Assembly (NCBI RefSeq): GCF_947490415.1
Contig: NZ_CANLGX010000001.1
Span: 620,001 to 684,000, forward strand
Reading direction: 5' to 3'
DNA: 64,000 nt
Source: an uncultured Eudoraea sp.
GTDB lineage: Bacteria > Bacteroidota > Bacteroidia > Flavobacteriales > Flavobacteriaceae
A program made the position numbers and the translations under genes. The notes beneath the pieces are model-generated. The model was not told the DNA's origin and searched no databases. It saw nothing but the letters and a program-made list of their open reading frames with translations. Below, in pieces: positions 46,307 through 53,215 of the stretch (positions are counted from its first letter, which is position 1; the number at the start of each line of letters is the position of its first letter).

Positions 46307-46975
46307 ATGAAAACGGATGTGGAAATTAAAGATGATGTACTGGACGAATTGGCATGGCAACCAGACATTGATGAGACCGAAATAGGGGTCATTGTTGAAA
46401 ACGGAGTAGTAACGCTTAGTGGTGTAGTAGATAGCTATTCTAAAAAAATTGCCGCTGAAAAAGCGGTAAAAGGCGTTGAGGGCGTAAAAGCCTTGGCAGG
46501 AGATATCGAGGTAAAATATGGTGAGGCATTCAAAAAAACAGATAAGGAAATTGCCAAGGCTGTTGTGGATGCCCTGGAATGGGACTCTTCTGTGCCAGAA
46601 GAGGATCTGACTATTAAAGTTGAAGACGGTTGGGTATACCTTTCTGGTGAAGTCAACTGGAGCTATCAAAAAAAGGCAGCGAAAAGTGCCGTTGAAAATT
46701 TACTCGGCGTTCGGAGCGTTATTAATAACATTAACATCAGACAAGATGTAAAACCTTTTGAGGTAAAAGAGAAAATCAAGAAAGCTTTCGAACGAGCAGC
46801 AGAAATCGATGCGAACAATATTGCTGTTATAACAGATGGCCATACAGTAACTTTAAAGGGCAAGGTAAGTTCCATTAAAGAAAAAGAGGATGCGGAAACA
46901 GCAGCATATCGCGCTCCTGGTGTCAATTATGTAAACAATGAGCTTAAGGTGCAATATTATACCGAATACGCATAG
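46307..46975 (+). CDS. Triple BON-domain protein
   Basis: A 222-residue protein with three BON domains (about 3-70, 78-145, 150-218), each with the pattern V-E-N/D-G-x-V-x-L-x-G-x-V (VENGVVTLSGVVDS, VEDGWVYLSGEVNW, ITDGHTVTLKGKVSS). BON domains bind phospholipid membranes. No signal peptide, so it would act in the cytoplasm at the membrane, or it uses an unusual route out. Strong terminator follows. A decayed copy lies 200 bp downstream. Confidence 0.9.
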   Translation: MKTDVEIKDDVLDELAWQPDIDETEIGVIVENGVVTLSGVVDSYSKKIAAEKAVKGVEGVKALAGDIEVKYGEAFKKTDKEIAKAVVDALEWDSSVPEEDLTIKVEDGWVYLSGEVNWSYQKKAAKSAVENLLGVRSVINNINIRQDVKPFEVKEKIKKAFERAAEIDANNIAVITDGHTVTLKGKVSSIKEKEDAETAAYRAPGVNYVNNELKVQYYTEYA

Positions 46976-47021
46976 GTAAAGTGAAAAAATAACCGGATTT
47001 TTTTGATGCTCAACAAAAACG

Positions 47022-47047
47022 ACCCCGATTTATTTCCAAATCGGGGT
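47022..47047 (+). terminator. Terminator of BON gene
   Basis: 10-bp stem ACCCCGATTT / AAATCGGGGT with a 6-nt loop, 47 bp after the BON stop codon. Confidence 0.75.
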
Positions 47048-47173
47048 TGATTTTATCCGCTATTTAATAATACTTAGGTGTCCAGTATTAAAGTCAACAA
47101 TCCCTGAGCTGTTCCATTTAAACCAGTTTATTACTATATTGTGTATACGTCTTATTAAATCAAATAAAAGTAT

Positions 47174-47350
47174 CTTAAGAACAGACCTGGAAATTAAAAA
47201 CGATGTGCTGGAAGGGTTGACACAGGAGCCATAGATTGATTAACCCTGAACAGTTTTGTTGATGAATATAACAAAAAGAACATTGCTGAAAACGCCTTTA
47301 AAAAGGTAAAAGGCGTCTTAAATATGCGAATCTCGAATGGGAAAGCTTTC
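47174..47350 (+). pseudogene. Decayed BON-domain gene copy
   Basis: Reads TDLEIKNDVLEGLTQEP, matching TDVEIKDDVLDELAWQP of the intact BON gene. A TAG follows, about 45 nt are missing, and another frame continues TLNSFVDEYNKKNIAENAFK, matching the first BON domain (TLSGVVDSYSKKIAAEKAVK). No start codon. A partial, broken tandem duplicate. Confidence 0.75.
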
Positions 47351-47456
47351 GGCCTATTTATAGAGTAAGGTTTGCCTTCCTTATACTACCATCAGGATAA
47401 TAAAAGTACTATTTAATAATTCAATATTGTTGTTTCCTAAATTCTTAGGTTTCATA

Positions 47457-47816
47457 TTATAAATCTGCCTTAAAATATTTCTCCAAAACCTTTAACTGCC
47501 AATTACCGACTGCAGAGGTTTTCGCCTCGGCGTTCATCAATACCAACCCGTAGCCCAATTGAGAGAGCTTGCAATCACCAATTATTTCTCTGTCTATACT
47601 ACTAAAAAGTGGCTTAAAATGTTGGTGAATGTCCAGCCCTGAAGATTTGCCAACCTTGATTGCACGAAGTACAGCATCGCTTATCTGCTGAGGAGTAAGG
47701 CCTTCGTACAAAAGATCGCTGGCAAGATATTTCATTTGCAAGCTATAATAAAAATCCATGAAATGCGTGATGCTTTCAGAAGTCCCATATTCTTTCCTGA
47801 AAATGCTTATTTCCAT
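47457..47816 (-). CDS. Hypothetical helical protein
   Basis: A 119-residue cytosolic protein, largely helical: HFMDFYYSLQMKYLASDLLYEGLTP, DAVLRAIKVGKSSGLDIHQHF and a final LKVLEKYFKADL. No family recognised. Last gene of an operon with a coiled-coil protein and a sigma factor (gaps 51 and 19 bp), so it probably works with them under the island's control. Confidence 0.65.
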   Translation of the reverse strand: MEISIFRKEYGTSESITHFMDFYYSLQMKYLASDLLYEGLTPQQISDAVLRAIKVGKSSGLDIHQHFKPLFSSIDREIIGDCKLSQLGYGLVLMNAEAKTSAVGNWQLKVLEKYFKADL

Positions 47817-47867
47817 AGTCCTACCTTACGAATTTGTTTGCCTGTTTTTGCCTTTCGCCTTTTTAGT

Positions 47868-48266
47868 TCATAGTTTTTTAACATACCTAAAGACCATTTT
47901 TTTAAAATCGCGAAAATCACTCGTAAAAAGTTGCATACGTTTCTTTAAGTTTTTATGCCTGTCTCTGTAATCGGCATCCGCAATTCCTTTTTCGCCTTTT
48001 TCCAAACGGGCCAATAATTTTTCATGACTGATAATATCGTCCACCAGATAGTCGAACAGATTCTCATGAATCTTGTCCAGATTACTTAGCATTTTGCCAT
48101 ATTCCAATTCCCCGCCGTCTTTTTTGTGCAACAGATCGGCGAAGAACCTGGTCTCGTCTTTCCAGAAGGCAACGGTTTCCAGCCATTCCAGACTCTCTCG
48201 ATGCAGAATGTCCAATCCTACACCCAATAAAATATCTGAATTTGGATTTGAAGTTTTCGTGTTCAT
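47868..48266 (-). CDS. Coiled-coil protein of island family, copy 3
   Basis: About 132 residues. It shares the N-terminal HRESLEWLETVAFWKDET and C-terminal DRHKNLKKRMQLFTSDFRDFKKMVFRYV with copies 1 and 2, closest to copy 1 at the C-terminus. I start at 48266 (MNTKTSNPNS), which avoids an overlap with the sigma-factor gene and leaves a 19-bp gap. Its place beside a sigma factor raises the idea of a regulatory partner. Confidence 0.72.
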   Translation of the reverse strand: MNTKTSNPNSDILLGVGLDILHRESLEWLETVAFWKDETRFFADLLHKKDGGELEYGKMLSNLDKIHENLFDYLVDDIISHEKLLARLEKGEKGIADADYRDRHKNLKKRMQLFTSDFRDFKKMVFRYVKKL

Positions 48267-48285
48267 AATTGTATTAATTATAGAT

Positions 48286-49053
48286 TCATTCCTTTGTTCT
48301 ATTATAAAAACTCGTTTTGAGTGCCTTACGGGCATCTTCTAAAAGTTGTTTCACTTCCTGAAGGCTTTGATTTCTAATTCCTGCGATTTCCTCGACATTA
48401 AAATGGTGTTCCGTTGCAAGTTCGTAAACAGTGCGCATAGGTAGCGGCAAATGGTACAATACCATTTCGGCATGCTTCCTGATATTCTCCTCGCCCCATT
48501 CTTTGTCTAGCTTGGCAATCATTTCATTATTGTCATCTTCTACAAAAACCTGGTTCAGTACATAATCCTTATTTCCGTAGGATATATCATCCAATTCTTC
48601 CATCATGACCAGATCACCATCGCCGTCAGTAGAGAATTTTTCTTCCATAGCATTCCAGGCAGGTTTTGAAAAATCATCGATGTTCTGAAAGAAAACCTCA
48701 TCGAATTCCTCATCTGTAATGGTATTCTCGAGCAGTTCATCGGCCTTTTTGAATATCCATGGGTATAAGTCTTTTTCCCTTTTTACCTCATCAAAATGTT
48801 CATATGCCGTGATGAATAATTGATCTATAAAATCGGCAGGTCTGTATTTTCCCTGGGGAAGATTTCCTATTGATATCGCAGTATTTAGTCTTTTGACAAT
48901 GTACCGATTTACCTTAGGCAAGATTTTTAACAACAATTCGTTAAACTCTTTTTTCTCACCCATTTTCTTATACCGGACCAAATCAGAAAAAGTACTAGCC
49001 ACATATACTCGGAACTCCTTTTGGCTTTTGTAATACGTTCTCGTGTTTTCCAT
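48286..49053 (-). CDS. ECF-like sigma factor, divergent
   Basis: A 255-residue protein with a region 2-like helix bundle (about 30-130: LLKILPKVNRYIVKRL, RPADFIDQLFITAYEHFD, PWIFKKADELL) and a region 4 helix-turn-helix (about 200-250: YHLPLPMRTVYELATEHHF then VEEIAGIRNQSLQEVKQLLE). The acidic linker (about 130-190) is unusually long. Its own promoter carries the Fnr-type palindrome, so it may pass the signal on to a second promoter class. No anti-sigma gene is next to it. Confidence 0.75.
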   Translation of the reverse strand: MENTRTYYKSQKEFRVYVASTFSDLVRYKKMGEKKEFNELLLKILPKVNRYIVKRLNTAISIGNLPQGKYRPADFIDQLFITAYEHFDEVKREKDLYPWIFKKADELLENTITDEEFDEVFFQNIDDFSKPAWNAMEEKFSTDGDGDLVMMEELDDISYGNKDYVLNQVFVEDDNNEMIAKLDKEWGEENIRKHAEMVLYHLPLPMRTVYELATEHHFNVEEIAGIRNQSLQEVKQLLEDARKALKTSFYNRTKE

Positions 49054-49073
49054 TTTATTGATATTTTATAAAA

Positions 49074-49116
49074 CAAAAATGCGAACATAAAACGTTCGGT
49101 GAAATGATTAGGATCA
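49074..49116 (-). promoter_or_regulatory. Fnr-type operator of sigma-factor operon
   Basis: TGA-TTAGGA-TCA at 49105-49116; minus-strand box CATTTTTG (49081 to 49074) begins 24 nt beyond. Start codon 52 nt away. Confidence 0.7.
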
Positions 49117-49168
49117 GTCAGAATGTTTTTGTTGGTGATGATAAAAGCATGTTAAAAATCAGACTGAC

Positions 49169-49211
49169 TGATTTGCATCATTTTCAATGATCCTTGTTAA
49201 GGCTACTTTTA
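49169..49211 (+). promoter_or_regulatory. Fnr-type operator of polymerase-esterase operon
   Basis: TGA-TTTGCA-TCA at 49169-49180; box TACTTTTA (49204-49211) starts 24 nt after it. A 12-codon frame MGFIKNRNEERK (49243-49281) follows, before the first gene at 49342. Confidence 0.68.
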
Positions 49212-49341
49212 AGGTAAATGAATTATTGAAATAAATTGTCTTCCATGGGGTTTATCAAGAACCGGAACGAAGAACGGAAATGACTCCGTAGTAAAATTAT
49301 ATTCTGAATTTGCCCATGCAGTAAGAATACTAGAAGAAAGG

Positions 49342-50262
49342 ATGAGATCTGTAGAGAATCCATATAGCGACAAAATCTATTTTCCTGTTTCGGGGATTAC
49401 CAAGGGAGACCTGATCCGGTATTACGAAGAAATAGCAGATTATATGTTGCCCTATCTCCAAGACCGTCCGCTGACAATGCACCGGTTTCCAAACGGCATA
49501 ACAAAAGAAGGCTTCTATCAAAAGAATGCGTCGGACTATTTCCCTGATTGGATCAAAACAGAAAAAATAAAGAAAGAAGATGGTTGGGTTAAGCATGTTA
49601 TCTGCAATAGCAAGGATACTTTGTGTTATTTGGCAGCGCAGGGAACGATTACCTTTCATGTCACCTTAAGCAAGATCGATAAACTGAACTACCCTGATAA
49701 ATTGATATTAGACCTAGATCCATCAGGCCAAAATTTTGATTCAGTCGTGAATGGCGCCCAAATACTTCGGAGATTGTTGGAGGAAGAATTGAAACTCTCA
49801 ACTTATGCGATGCTTACGGGTTCCAACGGACTTCATCTGCTAGTTCCACTTGTGCGTGTCGAAAATTTTGACGAGGTACGGGGTTTTGCCAAAAGAGTTG
49901 CCGCGTACCTGGCGAAACTATATCCTGACGATTTTACCATAGAAATGCGAAAAGACCAACGCAGGGGTCGATTGTTCCTGGATTACCTTCGGAATTCGTA
50001 TGCGCAAACCGCGGTTTGTCCGTTTTCCGTGCGAGCGTTTGAAGGTGCCCCTGTCGCCGTACCTATTGCTTGGGACGAATTGGCAGAAATGTCCAATTCC
50101 CGTGCTTTTAACATACATACCATTTTTGATCGTTTGAAGGAAAAGTCAAATCCCTGGCAAAATTTTGGGAAAAACGTCAAACTCTTGACTAGCGCCAAAA
50201 AGAAACTGGAAAAATTAATGGACAGACAGGTTGACGCCGATACTATTTCAAAATCAATTTAA
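49342..50262 (+). CDS. Stand-alone LigD-type primase-polymerase
   Basis: A 306-residue protein equal to the polymerase domain of bacterial NHEJ ligase LigD: PVSGITKGDLIRYYEEIADYM, LTMHRFPNGITKEGFYQKNA, metal-binding LILDLDPSG, and GSNGLHLLVPL. No ligase or nuclease domain and no Ku gene in the window. Such enzymes fill in DNA or RNA ends. The ATG at 49342 follows a GAAAGG purine run. First gene of an operon with an erythromycin esterase (12-bp gap). Confidence 0.9.
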   Translation: MRSVENPYSDKIYFPVSGITKGDLIRYYEEIADYMLPYLQDRPLTMHRFPNGITKEGFYQKNASDYFPDWIKTEKIKKEDGWVKHVICNSKDTLCYLAAQGTITFHVTLSKIDKLNYPDKLILDLDPSGQNFDSVVNGAQILRRLLEEELKLSTYAMLTGSNGLHLLVPLVRVENFDEVRGFAKRVAAYLAKLYPDDFTIEMRKDQRRGRLFLDYLRNSYAQTAVCPFSVRAFEGAPVAVPIAWDELAEMSNSRAFNIHTIFDRLKEKSNPWQNFGKNVKLLTSAKKKLEKLMDRQVDADTISKSI

Positions 50263-50274
50263 AATAATAACATC

Positions 50275-51585
50275 ATGAATACTTCGGAGCAAAGAATAGC
50301 GGTCCTCGATAAAGTAAGCAAGAAATTGGAGAATGCTTTGGATTTAGATCCCCTGATAGAAAAGCTCTCCGATTCACAAGTAGTATTATTGGGCGAGGCC
50401 TCTCACGGCACCCACGAATATTACACTTGGCGCACAGCCATAAGCAAAAGGTTAATCGAAGAACACGGTTTTAATTTTATTGCTGTAGAAGGCGATTGGC
50501 CAGATTTTTATCGCGTGAACCGATATGTAAAACACTATGAAAACAGTCATAGCAGTTCCGTAGAAGTATTAAAGGAATTCAACCGATGGCCTACCTGGAT
50601 GTGGGCCAACTGGGAAATAGAGACCCTGATCAACTGGTTGCACATGCACAATGAAAAGCTGCCTGCCAATGAAAGGGTGGGTATCTACGGCCTTGACGTT
50701 TATAGCCTATGGGAATCCATGGAAGCCATCATGGACTACCTGAAGACCCACGACCTTAGCTTAGTGCCTTCGGCCAAAAGGGCCCTGGGCTGTTTTGAAC
50801 CTTTCGGCGATGAAAAAGGCATGGCCTACGCAAGATCATTGCAGCGTTTTCTACCCAAAACCTGCGAAAACGAAGTGGTATCATTGCTTCAGAATATTAA
50901 AAATCGTTCGCAACATTTCAATACCGATTTAGAGGCCTCACTAAATATGGAACAGAATGCCCATATCGCGAAAAATGCGGAAGCCTATTACCGTTCCATG
51001 GTACATGCCAACCAAAGTTCATGGAACCTGCGCGACCATCATATGATGGATACCCTAAAGCGCCTGCTCCATTTTCACGGACCCAAATCAAAGGCAATTA
51101 TCTGGGAACATAACACCCATGTTGGCGATGCCAGGGCAACGGACATGGCATTGGACAGTACCGTAAATGTAGGTCAGTTGGTACGCGAGCAATTGCCGGG
51201 CCTCAATCCTAAAATAGTAGGTTTTGGATCATACAAAGGTACGGTCGTAGCGAGTGCAGAATGGGGCGCTCCCATGCGGAATATGCATGTGCCGGAAGCC
51301 ATCGAAGGTTCGTGGGAACAGCTTTTGCACCAAACCGGAAAAGGGGATCAATTGTTGTTTATGAACGACTTAAAGGGAAACAACCTCTTTAAGGACCCGA
51401 TCGGGCAACGTGCCATTGGGGTGGTGTACCACCCGCACTTTGAGAAAATAGGTAATTACGTACCCTCGGTTATGCCCGAACGCTATGATGCCTTTATCTA
51501 TATCGATACTTCGGAAGGGGTGCATGCTATGGATGTGTATGTAGATAAATCGCAACTGCCCGAAACTTACCCCTGGGCATTTTAA
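50275..51585 (+). CDS. Erythromycin esterase-family hydrolase
   Basis: A 436-residue protein of the erythromycin esterase family: LLGEASHGTHEYYTWRTA (Glu and His of the active site), FIAVEGDWPDFYRVNRYV, YGLDVYSLWESM, and IIWEHNTHVGDARATDM with the second His. Cytosolic. Members in stress islands are not known to act on antibiotics; the natural substrate is open. Preceded by the LigD-type polymerase gene in one operon. Confidence 0.9.
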   Translation: MNTSEQRIAVLDKVSKKLENALDLDPLIEKLSDSQVVLLGEASHGTHEYYTWRTAISKRLIEEHGFNFIAVEGDWPDFYRVNRYVKHYENSHSSSVEVLKEFNRWPTWMWANWEIETLINWLHMHNEKLPANERVGIYGLDVYSLWESMEAIMDYLKTHDLSLVPSAKRALGCFEPFGDEKGMAYARSLQRFLPKTCENEVVSLLQNIKNRSQHFNTDLEASLNMEQNAHIAKNAEAYYRSMVHANQSSWNLRDHHMMDTLKRLLHFHGPKSKAIIWEHNTHVGDARATDMALDSTVNVGQLVREQLPGLNPKIVGFGSYKGTVVASAEWGAPMRNMHVPEAIEGSWEQLLHQTGKGDQLLFMNDLKGNNLFKDPIGQRAIGVVYHPHFEKIGNYVPSVMPERYDAFIYIDTSEGVHAMDVYVDKSQLPETYPWAF

Positions 51586-51889
51586 CCCATTATATTCGGT
51601 TTTATCGAACCTTACCGAATTACCTTCTATTACAATATCCGGGAACTTACCAATTGAGAATGCGGTATCCCATTGGTCATCTTCTGAAAGCATTTTGAAT
51701 TCTTAGAGCGTCATTAAAAGGAGGAAGATTTGCTCCCCTTATCTATCATTCTTGCTCAGGGTTCCAGAAAATATTTATAGGAGCCATTAGATCACTCCAT
51801 AATGTTTGGCTATTTCGTATTCTTGGGATAATCAGGCTCGTGCAGACAGTGATGTAACCGTTAAAAAAGCACAGCTTTTTTATTAAAAC
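51586..51889. other. Spacer with weak terminator
   Basis: No coding frame seen. A weak terminator-like hairpin AAAAAGC-ACA-GCTTTTT (51864-51880) lies just before the desaturase operator. Confidence 0.45.
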
Positions 51890-51933
51890 TGACCAAAATC
51901 ATTAACTCGTATAGTAGTTTTTAAATAAATTTC
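51890..51933 (+). promoter_or_regulatory. Fnr-type operator of desaturase gene
   Basis: TGA-CCAAAA-TCA at 51890-51901; box TAAATTTC (51926-51933) begins 25 nt after it, one more than the usual phase. Start codon at 51962. Confidence 0.66.
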
Positions 51934-51961
51934 GAGGGTAATATTAATTTAAACGAATATC

Positions 51962-53077
51962 ATGGAAAGTGTTAAGTTCGTGAGGCAAAACATTAAGGAG
52001 CGAGAGTTTGCCCATGAGGTACGCAAACGTGTACGTGCCTATTTCAAAGATAATAACAAGTCTATTTACGGCAACTTTAATATGTACCTGAAATCGGTTG
52101 TTATTTTAGGTGTTTATTTAGTGCCCTTTATCATATTGCTCACCAGTCCCGTATCAGCCTGGACAGCGCTGGTTTTCGCTGTTATAATGGGTATAGGGGA
52201 AGCCGGTGTGGGGATGTCAATCATGCATGACGGGGTACATCATGCCTATTCTTCAAAAAAATGGGTAAATGATCTCGCTTCGTCTACCATGTTCCTTTTA
52301 GGCAGCAATATCTTTAATTGGAGAATACAGCATAACATTCAGCATCATACGTTTACCAATATTTTCAATTATGACCCTGATATTTCTAACTTAAAGATTA
52401 TCCGTTTGTGCCAATACGGGCCACTTAAAAAGTATCATCGTTATCAGCATTTCTATGCCTTTCCGCTTTATGGCCTCATGACATTTACAAGATTGTTTGG
52501 TGAAATTGGAGTATTGCTGGAGTATAACAGAAAAGGTATAACCCTCGAGCAAAATGTTAACCCAACATGGCAACTGGTAAAACTCATTGCCATTAAAATT
52601 GCCTACTTTGTAACTATCATTGGCATGCCCTTATATTTTACAGATTTCACTTTCTGGCAAATATTAATCGGCTTTATTGTTTTGCATGTAACCGCAGGGA
52701 TGATCATGAGCACAGTATTTCAAATGGCACATGTGGTAGAAGGCACGGATCAGGTTCTTGCTGATAAAGACCAACAAATTAAAAACGATTGGCTGGTACA
52801 TCAACTTCACACCACATCAGATTTTGGAAGAAAGAATGGCTTATTCAGCTGGTATATCGGCGGACTGGATTTTCAGATTGAGCACCATATTTTTCAAAAT
52901 ATATGCCATGTGCATTATCCTGCCATTGCCGGTATTATAAAAACAACTGCTGAAGAATACGGGTTCACCTATAATCTTAAACCCAATGTTTTGAGTGCAC
53001 TAGCCTCACACTATCGCAGGTTAAAAGAGTTGGGGAAACCAGATGCAACATTGCCTGTCATTACATCCGTTCAGTAG
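51962..53077 (+). CDS. Membrane fatty acid desaturase
   Basis: A 371-residue di-iron desaturase with about four transmembrane helices and the three His boxes HDGVHHAY (about 89-94), HNIQHHTF (about 124-129) and FQIEHHIF (about 302). QxxHH as third box is typical of front-end or acyl-CoA/acyl-lipid desaturases; no cytochrome b5 domain. It would adjust membrane fluidity. Because the reaction needs oxygen, control by an oxygen-type regulator would make sense as repression or as response to recovery. Confidence 0.9.
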   Translation: MESVKFVRQNIKEREFAHEVRKRVRAYFKDNNKSIYGNFNMYLKSVVILGVYLVPFIILLTSPVSAWTALVFAVIMGIGEAGVGMSIMHDGVHHAYSSKKWVNDLASSTMFLLGSNIFNWRIQHNIQHHTFTNIFNYDPDISNLKIIRLCQYGPLKKYHRYQHFYAFPLYGLMTFTRLFGEIGVLLEYNRKGITLEQNVNPTWQLVKLIAIKIAYFVTIIGMPLYFTDFTFWQILIGFIVLHVTAGMIMSTVFQMAHVVEGTDQVLADKDQQIKNDWLVHQLHTTSDFGRKNGLFSWYIGGLDFQIEHHIFQNICHVHYPAIAGIIKTTAEEYGFTYNLKPNVLSALASHYRRLKELGKPDATLPVITSVQ

Positions 53078-53215
53078 TTCCATATTGATGCCCCCGATCG
53101 CACGAAGAAGGTAATTTCCGAGTTTACCTGCCCTTACGGTTTTGCCTCCCGCCAGTTCCTGTGGAACATTCAATAAACGCGAGGAATCATCAAATGGCGA
53201 AATAAAACAAGTGGC

